Under the pieces are notes generated by a model. It searched no databases and had not been told where the DNA came from. It worked only from the letters and a program-made list of their open reading frames with translations. This document shows positions 1 to 8,676 of a DNA stretch of 64,000 nt, one piece after another (the stretch's first letter is position 1; every line of letters begins with the position of its first letter). This DNA comes from Marisediminitalea lipolytica (lineage in GTDB: Bacteria; Pseudomonadota; Gammaproteobacteria; Enterobacterales; Alteromonadaceae): NCBI RefSeq assembly GCF_001758465.1, contig NZ_MJIC01000013.1, forward strand, positions 1 through 64,000, given 5' to 3'. The translations under genes were made by a program, and so were the position numbers.

Positions 1-540
1 ATAGATTCCCCCGGGCATGCCCGGGGTTCTTTCTGTTACAGCTCCATTCGGAGCTGATCTGAATCCTTCCGACCTTGATGCTCAACGTAGTTCCGTATTG
101 TGTGCTCGTCTAAGCCTACGCTGCTTACAAAGTAACCCGGCGACCAAACAATATTTTCATTCCAATAGACCTTTCCTAGCCATTTGAATGTCTTTCTCAT
201 GTTTGACGCTGACTGGGCTTTGAGTTTACCCATCACTTCTGCTATCGAGTATTTCGGTGGAATGACCATCAACATGTGCATATGGTCATTATCAAAGCCC
301 ATTCGCTCTATCGTTACGCCGGGCATACTTCGAAGCAGCTTCGGCAACACTTTGCGCAAATACTCCACGACGAAAGGCTTCAGTATCCGACGCCTGTATT
401 TGGTTACCCAGACGACGTGATATTGAAGTCTATATAGACCATGTGATGAGACTCGAACTTCCATCTTCGTAGCATACAGGCCTCGGACTCATTCATCCAC
501 GGGTAAACCCGTGGTGTTCTGTCGCTTCGCGACCGGTCAC
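1..540 (-). mobile_element. IS200/IS605-family insertion (IS200-like, tnpA only)
   Basis: A single Y1 transposase gene is flanked by hairpins, as in IS200-type elements. The end downstream of tnpA carries an 18-bp perfect palindrome (9-26). The upstream end has a hairpin with arms CCACGGG/CCCGTGG (497-514) and a second one, GTCGC-TTC-GCGAC (521-533). No accessory tnpB lies inside. IS200/IS605 elements have no terminal inverted repeats and make no target duplication, so the exact ends cannot be fixed here. The left boundary may lie at or before base 1 and the right one near 520-540, just before the psp terminator. Confidence 0.75.
36..464 (-). CDS. tnpA: IS200/IS605-type Y1 transposase TnpA
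   Basis: A 142-aa single-domain HUH nuclease that would cut and rejoin single-stranded DNA at the hairpin ends of the insertion sequence. The HUH motif is H61-M-H63 and the nucleophile is probably Y126, in the context NYVEHQ. Both are intact and the length is normal for IS200-type TnpA, so the protein could be active. It is transcribed toward the window start, away from psp. No strong ribosome binding site precedes the ATG, which fits the poor translation known for IS200 elements. Confidence 0.85.
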   Translation of the reverse strand: MEVRVSSHGLYRLQYHVVWVTKYRRRILKPFVVEYLRKVLPKLLRSMPGVTIERMGFDNDHMHMLMVIPPKYSIAEVMGKLKAQSASNMRKTFKWLGKVYWNENIVWSPGYFVSSVGLDEHTIRNYVEHQGRKDSDQLRMEL

Positions 541-545
541 ATAAA

Positions 546-569
546 AAAAAGCGCCTGATGGCGCTTTTT
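546..569 (-). terminator. Intrinsic terminator of pspABC
   Basis: A perfect 10-bp stem (546-555 with 560-569) encloses the loop TGAT, with an A-tract on one side and a T-tract on the other. It lies 15 bp after pspC on the minus strand and could also work in the other direction. Confidence 0.85.
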
Positions 570-584
570 AGCTGATTTTACTGC

Positions 585-1025
585 CTATAACCGGCTGATT
601 TCACGATTTAGCTGATACTCTCTGGAAGTCACGTAGGTTTCCATTTTTCTTAACCGGCTTTCAATGGTCTGAAAACGGTTAGTGATGTCATGAAACGCCT
701 GCCGTGGTGGCTCACCCGCTTGCCAGACACGGGTTTTAACCTCAACTTTGTCACTGGCTGCACCTGAATTTTTCCAGCCTTTTCCAGATGAAGCTTCTGC
801 CTGGTTGAAATGTACGTTTTCAATAACCTCTGGCTTCTTATCAAAAATAAACCAGCAAGCCACATAACTCACCAACACAAAGGGACCGGCCAGTAAGAAA
901 AACGCAGTAACCGTTAAAATTCGAACCAACCAGACTTCTAATCCGAAGTACTCTGCAACCCCGGCACATACGCCGGCTATGCGACCGTGCTTGGTGTCAC
1001 GGTAAATGGTTTTCTTGGTGCTCAT
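585..1025 (-). CDS. pspC: Phage shock protein C
   Basis: A 146-aa inner-membrane PspC-domain protein that, with PspB, senses envelope stress and draws PspA away from PspF. The N-terminus carries the usual cytoplasmic PspC segment (YRDTKHGRIAGVCAGVAEYF), then a hydrophobic helical stretch near residues 36-60 and a charged C-terminal half. An in-frame ATG exists five codons upstream (1040). The start at 1025 is preferred because it forms an ATGA overlap with the pspB stop and has GGAG 8 nt upstream. It is the last gene of pspABC; no pspD or pspE is seen. Confidence 0.9.
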   Translation of the reverse strand: MSTKKTIYRDTKHGRIAGVCAGVAEYFGLEVWLVRILTVTAFFLLAGPFVLVSYVACWFIFDKKPEVIENVHFNQAEASSGKGWKNSGAASDKVEVKTRVWQAGEPPRQAFHDITNRFQTIESRLRKMETYVTSREYQLNREISRL

Positions 1026-1261
1026 GCCCGGTTTCTCCATTCTGGCGCTTCAGAGTCTAATATCGCTTCCAGCGTTTGGATGCGCTCTGACATCGCTTCC
1101 GCTTTACCCGCCAGCTCTTGCAACGCGATTTGCTCTTCGGCTGACAAGCCCTGGTTGACCTGCTTTTTACTGCGGTAATGCAAAATCAACCAAATGGGCG
1201 CCACAAAAATTAAAAAGATAATCAGTGGGGCCAAAATTAATGCTACAGTTCCCTCGTCCAT
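1022..1261 (-). CDS. pspB: Phage shock protein B
   Basis: A 79-aa PspB-family protein with one N-terminal membrane helix (about residues 7-27, LILAPLIIFLIFVAPIWLIL) followed by a cytoplasmic coiled-coil rich in Glu and Leu. Length and layout match the family. PspB works with PspC to relay membrane stress and relieve PspA inhibition of PspF. It lies 57 bp after pspA and overlaps pspC by 4 bp, consistent with translational coupling. Confidence 0.93.
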   Translation of the reverse strand: MDEGTVALILAPLIIFLIFVAPIWLILHYRSKKQVNQGLSAEEQIALQELAGKAEAMSERIQTLEAILDSEAPEWRNRA

Positions 1262-1318
1262 TTTAAATACCTCCGGTCAGAAGTGCCGGGCAGCCCCCGG
1301 CCTGTAAATTATAATAAG

Positions 1319-2011
1319 TTATTTAGATTTTGCTGTCTTTGCAGCTGGCTTATCTGCCTTTTTCATCTTCGCTTTTAACGCTTCTAACTCATCATTGATT
1401 TTGTCGCCAGCTTCCAGCTCAGCAAATTCGTCCTGCAAGGTTTTCTTGCCTAAATCGTAAGCCTCAACCTGCGATTCAATGTCATCAATCTTGCGTTCGT
1501 ATTGTTCAAAACGCCCCATGGCTTCGTCAATTTTGCCACTGTCGAGTGTTTTGCGAACTTCCAGTCGCGACGATGCTGTTTTCTGGCGCATCAGGATGGT
1601 TTTTTGACGTGACTTCGCGTCTGCCAGTTTTTCCTGTAACTGGACGATTTCGTCCTGTAACTTGCTGATTTGATCTTCAACCGCGGTCAAATCTGCACTC
1701 AGGACATCAGCCGCATCCTGACTCTTTTTCTTTTCCTGCAATGCAGACCGGGCTAAATCTTCGCGGTCTTTGCTCAGGGCAAACTCCGCTTTGTTCTGCC
1801 AGTCGGCCGCATCGGCTTCCAGTTTGCTAATTTGCGCTACAATTTCCTTTTTGTTAGCAATTGTCTTGGCCGAAGCTGAACGGACTTCAACCAAGGTGTC
1901 TTCCATTTCCTGAATAATCAGACGAACCATTTTTTCAGGATCTTCGGCTTTATCCAGTAACGCATTAATATTTGAGTTCACAATGTCTGTGAAACGAGAG
2001 AAGATACCCAT
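1319..2011 (-). CDS. pspA: Phage shock protein A (PspA/IM30 family)
   Basis: A 230-aa peripheral membrane protein of the PspA/ESCRT-III family. The N-terminus (MGIFSRFTDIVNSNINALLDKAEDPEKM) is the membrane-binding amphipathic helix plus the conserved DPEKM segment, and nearly all the rest is predicted coiled coil. PspA stabilises the inner membrane and inhibits the enhancer-binding protein PspF. It is the first gene of pspABC and lies divergent from pspF. A sigma-54-type promoter is visible 65-80 bp upstream of its start. Confidence 0.96.
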   Translation of the reverse strand: MGIFSRFTDIVNSNINALLDKAEDPEKMVRLIIQEMEDTLVEVRSASAKTIANKKEIVAQISKLEADAADWQNKAEFALSKDREDLARSALQEKKKSQDAADVLSADLTAVEDQISKLQDEIVQLQEKLADAKSRQKTILMRQKTASSRLEVRKTLDSGKIDEAMGRFEQYERKIDDIESQVEAYDLGKKTLQDEFAELEAGDKINDELEALKAKMKKADKPAAKTAKSK

Positions 2012-2075
2012 AATATTTTACCTCTAGCTCGTGTTAACAATTTTTGATTAACGTGGTTTACTTGTCAGTAGAACA

Positions 2076-2091
2076 TACAAATACCGCGCCA
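2076..2091 (-). promoter_or_regulatory. Candidate sigma-54 promoter of pspABC
   Basis: Read on the minus strand the site is TGGCGCGGTATTTGTA, against the consensus TGGCAC-N5-TTGCA. The GG at -24 is intact and the -12 element is GT rather than GC. The predicted start would be about 50 bp before the pspA ATG. The upstream 2092-2200 is very AT-rich, which suits IHF bending and PspF binding. The divergent gene encodes PspF, a sigma-54 activator. Confidence 0.7.
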
Positions 2092-2217
2092 ACTAACAAA
2101 AATAAATTAACTCACTGAATATAATAAAATTTTTTAAAAAATAATAAACGCTGTAATCAAGTCGATTTTTAATCTACACTATTAATTGGTCGATTTGGCT
2201 ACTTTTTGAGGGAATTA

Positions 2218-3312
2218 ATGAGTCGGTTTCGCCAGCAAGACAATTTACTCGGTCAGGCTAACAGCTTTTTAGAAGTTCTGGAGCAGGTATCCCAAATAGC
2301 CCCGCTCAATAAGCCCGTTTTAATTATTGGTGAACGGGGAACCGGTAAAGAGTTAATCGCCGCCCGTCTGCACTACCTGTCGCAGCGCTGGGATCAAAAT
2401 TACGTCAAGTTGAACTGTGCGGCGCTCAATGAAAACCTCCTTGAAAGTGAATTATTCGGTTACGAAGCAGGCGCCTTTACCGGGGCGGGTAAACGTCGCG
2501 AAGGCCGCTTTGAGCTGGCCCATACCGGTACCCTGTTTCTGGACGAACTGGCGAATACCTCAGGATTGATTCAGGAAAAGCTGCTACGGGTCATTGAATA
2601 CGGTGAATTCGAACGAGTGGGCGGCAATAAAACCCTTAAAGTCGATGTCCGTCTGGTGGCTGCGACCAATGAAGATCTCCCGGCACTGGCGGAAAGTGGT
2701 GAGTTCAGAGCGGATTTGCTCGACCGCTTGGCGTTTGACGTTATTACCATCCCTCCTCTCAGAGAGCGCCAGGAAGATATTATGCTGCTGGCTGAAACCT
2801 TCGCGATTAATATGGCAAGGGAACTTGAAATGGAGTTGTTCAGTGGCTTTACCGAAAAAGCTAAGCGAACCTTACTCAATTATGACTGGCCCGGTAATAT
2901 TCGTGAGCTTAAAAACGTGGTGGAAAGAGCAGTCTACCGCTGCAACAACCCTCATTTACCGGTACATGAGATTATCCTTGATCCCTTTGAGTCCATTTAC
3001 CGGCCTAAGGGCCGAGTCAAAACTCAGGACAGAATAGCGGAACCGGCAGAGCCCCGACAGCCTGTAGCTGAACCCCAGACAATCGCTGAAGCCCCTGTTG
3101 TGGCAGCAGCGCCTAAGCCGGTTATGGAATACCCGGTTGATCTGAAGAACCTGTCTCAGCAATACGAAATAGAACTTATTCAGCAAGCACTGGCAGACAG
3201 CCAGTATAATCAGAAAAAAACCGCCGATAAACTCAGTCTGACCTATCATCAACTCAGGGGTTACTTAAAAAAATACAATTTGCTTGATAGCGCAGCCGGC
3301 GAGGAAGAGTAA
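2218..3312 (+). CDS. pspF: Sigma-54 enhancer-binding activator PspF
   Basis: A 364-aa AAA+ bacterial enhancer-binding protein that would activate pspABC through sigma-54 RNA polymerase. Visible motifs are Walker A GERGTGKE, the sigma-54 contact loop ESELFGYEAGAFTGA, Walker B GTLFLDEL, and a C-terminal Fis-type helix-turn-helix (QKKTADKLSLTYHQLRGYL). As in E. coli PspF there is no N-terminal receiver domain. An alternative TTG at 2206 overlaps the ribosome binding site GAGGGA (2208-2213), so the ATG at 2218 is the start. A Pro/Ala-rich linker of about 50 residues precedes the HTH. It sits 2 bp ahead of sapA, the same order as pspF-sap in E. coli. Confidence 0.95.
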   Translation: MSRFRQQDNLLGQANSFLEVLEQVSQIAPLNKPVLIIGERGTGKELIAARLHYLSQRWDQNYVKLNCAALNENLLESELFGYEAGAFTGAGKRREGRFELAHTGTLFLDELANTSGLIQEKLLRVIEYGEFERVGGNKTLKVDVRLVAATNEDLPALAESGEFRADLLDRLAFDVITIPPLRERQEDIMLLAETFAINMARELEMELFSGFTEKAKRTLLNYDWPGNIRELKNVVERAVYRCNNPHLPVHEIILDPFESIYRPKGRVKTQDRIAEPAEPRQPVAEPQTIAEAPVVAAAPKPVMEYPVDLKNLSQQYEIELIQQALADSQYNQKKTADKLSLTYHQLRGYLKKYNLLDSAAGEEE

Positions 3313-3314
3313 CG

Positions 3315-4937
3315 ATGAACAGGCGGTCCGTCTGGACGGTTGTCTCAGCCATTGTAGTCACCCTGCTGGGTGGATGTTCGCCACAGAAGTACAGCGCTAA
3401 TTACACCAGCGGACTGGTGTATTGTTCAGAGAGCGATCCTATTTCTATGAACCCTCAGCTCGACACCTCAACTACTACAGCAGATGCCACCGCACATCAG
3501 ATCTACAACCGGCTGTTAGAGTTTGATACTGAAACAGGGCGCATTAGACCATCACTTGCCACGAAGTGGTCTATTAGCCAGGACGGACTGCGTTATCGTT
3601 TTCTGTTACGTCAGGATGTTGGGTTTCATTCCACCTCGTATTTTACCCCCAGCCGACTACTTAACGCTGAGGATGTACTGTTTTCATTTAATCGCTGGCG
3701 ATTGCCTGAGCACAGTTTTCACCCGGTATCTGGTGGCTATTATCCTTACTTTGAATCGTTGGGGCTGGCCGATAACATTGCTGACATCACCGCGCTATCG
3801 CCTTTTGAAGTAGAAATTACCCTAAAACAACGAGACAGCTCTTTCCTCGCCAATATAGCCAGTGACTTTTCGGTAATACTGTCGGCAGAATATGGCGATT
3901 TACTGATGTCCCGGGGCACACCGGAAAAAATCGACCGGTTACCCATAGGAACCGGCCCCTATCAGTATGCCGATTATCAAAAGAACCATTACATTCGTTA
4001 TGATGTGAATGAACAGTACTGGGAAGGCACACCGGCCAGCGAGTCACTGATTTTTGATATCACACCGAAAAGTTCATTACGCCTGGCCAAACTGATGACC
4101 GGCGAATGTGATGCCATCGCCTTCCCTGCCAGGGTCGATCATCAGGTTATACGTGAGCGGGATGATTTGGCTCTGGATGAAAAAGCCGGCCTGAATATTG
4201 GCTTTTGGGCTTTTAACACCGAGCGCGCACCTTTTGATAATCCCGCGGTAAGAAAAGCGCTGGCGTACGCTATCGATAAAAACACCCTGATTGAAGCGGT
4301 GTATTTTGACAGTGCTACCCGGGCAAAATCGTTACTCCCGGCGGCGAGCTGGGCGTATCAGCCAGACGCGCAGGATACTGGCTACAATCCGGTGCTGGCC
4401 CGTCAGCTGCTGGATCAGGCCGGTATTGAACCCGGCTTTAGTATGACTATCTGGGCTATTCCCGTGGAAAGGGCCTACAACCCCAACGCCCAGAAAATGG
4501 CAGAGCTTATCCAGCGTTATCTCGCCGACATCGAAGTAGAAGTGAATATTGTCAGCTATGACTGGTCAACTTTCCGCCGCGAACTGCGCCGGGGTAACCA
4601 TGATTCGGTTTTAATCGGCTGGTCGGCAGACAACGGCGACCCGGATAATTTTTACCGCCCGCTACTCAGTTGTGATGCGATCCCTTCTGGTACCAACCGG
4701 GCTCGCTGGTGTAACCCCACTTATGATGAACTGCTCGATCGGGCTTTGCAGACCGAAGATATCGATATTCGAAAAGCCCTGTACTTAAAAGCCAACGAGC
4801 TGTTGTTCGATAAGCTCCCGATAGTGCCTATTGCTCATGCTTATCGTTACCAGGCTTACCGTAAAGAATTATCCGGCATGGTGATTAATCCTTATGGTGG
4901 CGTCAGACTCGGCGGGGTAACCAAGCATCGTGACTAG
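3315..4937 (+). CDS. sapA: Peptide-binding lipoprotein of ABC transporter, SapA-like
   Basis: A 540-aa solute-binding protein of family 5 (DppA/OppA/SapA), delivering oligopeptides to the SapBC permease. The N-terminus has a lipoprotein signal with lipobox LLGGC (Cys21), so it is probably membrane anchored; E. coli SapA is a free periplasmic protein. Family features include the N-terminal LVYCSESDPISMNPQL segment and the C-terminal region AYRYQAYRKELSGMVINPYGG. It is the first gene of a tightly overlapping sapABCDF operon fused to pspF. The substrate may be peptides or other cations and cannot be told from sequence. Confidence 0.88.
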   Translation: MNRRSVWTVVSAIVVTLLGGCSPQKYSANYTSGLVYCSESDPISMNPQLDTSTTTADATAHQIYNRLLEFDTETGRIRPSLATKWSISQDGLRYRFLLRQDVGFHSTSYFTPSRLLNAEDVLFSFNRWRLPEHSFHPVSGGYYPYFESLGLADNIADITALSPFEVEITLKQRDSSFLANIASDFSVILSAEYGDLLMSRGTPEKIDRLPIGTGPYQYADYQKNHYIRYDVNEQYWEGTPASESLIFDITPKSSLRLAKLMTGECDAIAFPARVDHQVIRERDDLALDEKAGLNIGFWAFNTERAPFDNPAVRKALAYAIDKNTLIEAVYFDSATRAKSLLPAASWAYQPDAQDTGYNPVLARQLLDQAGIEPGFSMTIWAIPVERAYNPNAQKMAELIQRYLADIEVEVNIVSYDWSTFRRELRRGNHDSVLIGWSADNGDPDNFYRPLLSCDAIPSGTNRARWCNPTYDELLDRALQTEDIDIRKALYLKANELLFDKLPIVPIAHAYRYQAYRKELSGMVINPYGGVRLGGVTKHRD

Positions 4938-5961
4938 GATCCTCTTTCGCTATTTTGTTTTATTCACGCTGACACTGCTTGCGCTATGTGCGCTGTCATT
5001 TTCGTTAATCTACCTGTTTCCGGCTGAGCCGGTAACTACCCTGACAGGTATTACGCCACAAAACCTAATCCAACATGAAGCCCTGATAAATCAGTATCAC
5101 CTCAATAGCAATATTCTTGTGCAGTTTGGCGATTATCTCAGCGAGCTGTTTGCTGGTAACTGGGGCGTCAGCCTTATTTCTGGTCAGCCACTGTCCAAGG
5201 AGATCATGCTGGCATTACCGGCAACCATAGAGTTAAGTGCCTGCGCGATGTTTATTGTTGTTGTCATCGGCATTCCACTTGGTTGCTACAGCGGTTTACG
5301 CGCTTACAGTAATGCAGATTTCACCATAAACTCGATAAGCGTTACGCTGTATTCGGTTCCGGTTTTTTGGTTAGCGGTGATATTTATCCTGACCTTCAGC
5401 CTACAGTTTGGCTGGTTGCCATTATCGGGCCGGGTTAACCTGCTGTTTGATATCCCTCATCAAACCGGCTTCCTGTTTATCGATATCTTATTGGCTGACA
5501 ATCTCGACAAAAGCGCCGCCCTCAGTGATGCCTTTTTGCATCTGATACTGCCAACATTGTCCATTGCCTTAATGTCCACCGCGTCGATGATTCGGATCAC
5601 GCGACGTTCTATTATCGATGTGCTTAACAAACCCTTTATTATTGCAGCAAAATCCAAGGGCTTATCCAGCAGACAGATATTTGTGAGGCACGTGTTACGT
5701 AACGCGCTGTTGCCCATTCTGCCACTGATGGCGATGCAAATTACCACGCTAATCACCAATGCAATGATAGTAGAAACCCTGTTCTCCTGGCCGGGTATTG
5801 GCAACTGGCTGATTCAGGCGATTTACCAGCGGGATTATTCGGCATTGCGTATGGGCATGCTGGCCGTTTCGACACTGGTCGTGATGATTACCATTGCGAT
5901 AGATTTGTTTAACCGTTTAATCGATCCAAGCAGGGAAAAATTCGAAAGTGTCACGATTTAG
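4930..5961 (+). CDS. sapB: ABC transporter permease SapB
   Basis: A 343-aa DppB/SapB-type inner-membrane permease with about six hydrophobic segments and the cytoplasmic loop AAKSKGLSSRQIFVRHVLRNALLP, which contacts the ATPase (EAA motif). The start is a GTG that overlaps the sapA stop by 8 bp, showing translational coupling. Length and family fit the E. coli protein. It forms the channel together with SapC. Confidence 0.9.
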   Translation: MTRILFRYFVLFTLTLLALCALSFSLIYLFPAEPVTTLTGITPQNLIQHEALINQYHLNSNILVQFGDYLSELFAGNWGVSLISGQPLSKEIMLALPATIELSACAMFIVVVIGIPLGCYSGLRAYSNADFTINSISVTLYSVPVFWLAVIFILTFSLQFGWLPLSGRVNLLFDIPHQTGFLFIDILLADNLDKSAALSDAFLHLILPTLSIALMSTASMIRITRRSIIDVLNKPFIIAAKSKGLSSRQIFVRHVLRNALLPILPLMAMQITTLITNAMIVETLFSWPGIGNWLIQAIYQRDYSALRMGMLAVSTLVVMITIAIDLFNRLIDPSREKFESVTI

Positions 5962-6841
5962 CTTTTACGACGACGAAGCGCATCCGTCTCCGTGGCAACA
6001 CACCTGGCGGGCGTTCAAATCCAGCCACATTGCACTGATTGGACTGGCAGTACTCTTACTGTTTGTGTTTTTTGCCTTTTTCGCGCCACTGGTTGCGCCC
6101 TATGATCCCATTTACCAGAACACCGAAGCACTGCTAATTCCGCCGAGCTGGACTGCCAATGGCTCGATTGCACATTTGTTTGGTACTGATGCGTTGGGCC
6201 GTGATTTGTTTTCCCGCATTATGTATGGCTGCCGGATGACCTTTGGCACCAGTTTACTGGTGGTCATTATTGCCATGCTGATTGGGGTTACCATCGGCAC
6301 CGTTGCCGGTATGCTCAGCGGAGTACGTTCCAGTGTGGTAAACCATTTACTGGATGCTCTGATGGCCATCCCTACCCTGCTGATTGCCATTATCATTGTG
6401 GGCATACTCGGCAGTGGTCTGGTTAACAGTATGTGGGCCATTACCCTGGCGCTGATCCCACAATTTATTCACCACACACGCTCCTTTGTGCGCGGTGAGA
6501 TGAAAAAAGATTATATCCAGTCATCAACACTGGATGGTGCCAGCAATCTGCAGCTATTTTATTATTCTATTCTGCCCAATATGTTCGAAACACTGGTGGT
6601 TCAGGGCACCTTAGCGCTGTCGATTGCCGTTATAGATATCAGCGCACTGGGCTTTTTAAATCTGGGAGCACAGCCGCCGTTACCAGAACTCGGAGCCATT
6701 CTGGCCACCGGTCTGGATGCCGGGTATTTAGCGCCGTGGAGCATTGCTATACCAGGTATTTCTATCTTTTTAATGGTGCTGTCGATCACTATCGTGGGTG
6801 ATGGTCTGCGCTCTGCGTTACGCAAACGGGTGAATCGCTAA
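5948..6841 (+). CDS. sapC: ABC transporter permease SapC
   Basis: A 297-aa DppC/SapC-type permease. The cytoplasmic N-terminus contains PSPWQHTWRAFKSSHIALIGL, typical of the family, followed by about six membrane segments and the HLFGTDALGRDLFSRIMYG motif. The start is GTG, overlapping sapB by 14 bp. The final A of its TAA stop is the first base of sapD. Confidence 0.9.
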   Translation: MSRFSFYDDEAHPSPWQHTWRAFKSSHIALIGLAVLLLFVFFAFFAPLVAPYDPIYQNTEALLIPPSWTANGSIAHLFGTDALGRDLFSRIMYGCRMTFGTSLLVVIIAMLIGVTIGTVAGMLSGVRSSVVNHLLDALMAIPTLLIAIIIVGILGSGLVNSMWAITLALIPQFIHHTRSFVRGEMKKDYIQSSTLDGASNLQLFYYSILPNMFETLVVQGTLALSIAVIDISALGFLNLGAQPPLPELGAILATGLDAGYLAPWSIAIPGISIFLMVLSITIVGDGLRSALRKRVNR

Positions 6842-7836
6842 TGCCATTACTGGATATCAAAAATCTGACCTTAGAAATCGATACCGGCACCCAGGTTATT
6901 AAAGCCCTGGATAAAATAAACCTGACGGTAAACAGTGGCGAGATCCGCGCGCTGGTAGGCGAGTCTGGCTCCGGCAAAAGCCTTATTGTCCAGGCTATTT
7001 CCGGCGCAACGCCGCCCAACTGGACTATCACCGCCGATCGCATGAGTTGGAACGGCAATAATCTGTTGTCCATGTCAGAACAACAACGCCGACAAATTTT
7101 GCGCAAGGACATCGGCGTGGTATTTCAACACGCCATTGCCTCTTTGGATCCTTCCGTTACACTGGGTGAGCAACTGGAAGAATCCCTGCCTGAGCAGTTA
7201 ATCGAAGGCAGCTGGTTCTGGCAGCGGGCCCAGTCGCGGCGCAAAGAAGTGATCAGGACCGTGCATAAGGTGGGCATTAAGGATCACGAACAATACCTGC
7301 AGGCATACCCCCATCAAATTCCAACCGATATCGGTCAGAAACTGATGCTGGCGATGGCACTCATCAGTCAACCCAAAATGCTGATTGCCGATGACCCAAC
7401 CCGGGGCATGGAAACCACCACCAAGGTTCAGGTACTTAAACTGCTGTCGCGCTTAAATCAAACACGTTCACTGGGTATTTTGTTTGTGAGCCACGACCTG
7501 CTGGCGATTGCCAGTATGTCTCATTCCATGACCGTGCTTTACTGCGGTCAGACGGTGGAATCGGGCAAGATGAAGCAAATCCGCAAACGCCCCTTGCATC
7601 CCTATACCAAAGCACTGCTGGACAGTGCGCCTAGCTTTAGTAAGGATTTACCGCCAAAGTCGCTGCTGCCCACCCTGCCGGGGACTATTCCGACGCTCCA
7701 GCATTTACCCATAGGCTGCCGCCTGGGGCCACGCTGTCCCCGTGCACAGCGGGCCTGCGTTAATGTCCCGTCGGTCCGCAAAATTCACGATCACGCTTAC
7801 AGCTGTCACTTCCCGTTACACAGGGAGAAAGTATGA
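6841..7836 (+). CDS. sapD: ABC transporter ATPase SapD
   Basis: A 331-aa oligopeptide-type ATPase with Walker A GESGSGKS and a C-terminal oligopeptide-transporter tail with cysteine-rich segment (CRLGPRCPRAQRAC). The ABC signature is degenerate: where LSGGQ is expected the sequence reads PTDIGQKLMLAMAL. Walker B is MLIADDPT, with Asp in place of the usual catalytic Glu. E. coli SapD is also atypical in its signature, so this is probably a family trait, with SapF carrying the competent site. It overlaps sapC by 1 bp and sapF by 4 bp. Confidence 0.9.
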   Translation: MPLLDIKNLTLEIDTGTQVIKALDKINLTVNSGEIRALVGESGSGKSLIVQAISGATPPNWTITADRMSWNGNNLLSMSEQQRRQILRKDIGVVFQHAIASLDPSVTLGEQLEESLPEQLIEGSWFWQRAQSRRKEVIRTVHKVGIKDHEQYLQAYPHQIPTDIGQKLMLAMALISQPKMLIADDPTRGMETTTKVQVLKLLSRLNQTRSLGILFVSHDLLAIASMSHSMTVLYCGQTVESGKMKQIRKRPLHPYTKALLDSAPSFSKDLPPKSLLPTLPGTIPTLQHLPIGCRLGPRCPRAQRACVNVPSVRKIHDHAYSCHFPLHREKV

Positions 7837-8648
7837 GTCAGGTTCTTAGTGTTAATGGTTTAACCTTTCGCCACAGCAGCAAAAAACGCTGGTTAAAAAA
7901 ACCAGAGGTTTTTTCTCTTGGTCCAATTGATATGCAGGTTATTAAGGGCGAAACCATTGCGATTATTGGTCAGAACCGTTCAGGCAAATCATTGCTGGCA
8001 AAAATGCTGGCCGGCGCCGTAGAACCTGACGAAGGCCAAATACAATTGCAGGAAGAACGCTACTGGTCGGTTAAACACCGCGTAGCGCGAAAAAAAGCCG
8101 ATATTACCGGCATCCGCATGATATTCCAGCACAACAGTGAATCCATTAATCCCGGTATCCCGGTTGGCCAGATACTCGATGAACCCCTGCGCCTGAACTC
8201 GACGTTATCAGAAAGCGAGCGTAAAACGCTGATAGGCGATACGTTGGTAAAAGTAGGCCTGTTACGGGAGCACATCTATTTTTACCGTCATATGCTCTCT
8301 GACGGCCAGCAGCAGCGTGTTTCACTGGCCAAAGCCATATTGCCAAATCCAAAAGTATTAATTGCTGACGAACCCTTTGCGGCACTGGACCCTACCATTC
8401 GCTCACAAACGGTAAACCTGATTTTAAAACTACAAAAAGAAATGGGCCTGGCGTTTATTTTTATTTCGCACAACCTGGGCATTGTGCGGCATATTGCCGA
8501 CAGGGTGATTGTGATGGATAAGGGGCAGATTATTGAAAGTGGTAAAACCGAAACCATTTTTCGCTGGCCTCAGCATGAGATGACAAAAAAGCTGGTATTG
8601 TCCTATCAGTCTTTAATCCCTCAACAAACCTTGCGCGACCCGGAATAA
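7833..8648 (+). CDS. sapF: ABC transporter ATPase SapF
   Basis: A 271-aa ATPase, the second nucleotide-binding subunit of the Sap transporter. Walker A (IIGQNRSGKS), signature (LSDGQQQRVSLAKAI), Walker B (VLIADEPFAALD) and the switch His (FISHN) are all intact, unlike in SapD. It starts 4 bp inside sapD and ends the operon. An imperfect hairpin GACCCG-GAATAA-CGGGTC (8637-8654) spans its stop codon but has no U-tract. Confidence 0.9.
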   Translation: MSQVLSVNGLTFRHSSKKRWLKKPEVFSLGPIDMQVIKGETIAIIGQNRSGKSLLAKMLAGAVEPDEGQIQLQEERYWSVKHRVARKKADITGIRMIFQHNSESINPGIPVGQILDEPLRLNSTLSESERKTLIGDTLVKVGLLREHIYFYRHMLSDGQQQRVSLAKAILPNPKVLIADEPFAALDPTIRSQTVNLILKLQKEMGLAFIFISHNLGIVRHIADRVIVMDKGQIIESGKTETIFRWPQHEMTKKLVLSYQSLIPQQTLRDPE

Positions 8649-8676
8649 CGGGTCACGCCAGATCTGTTGCAATGGG

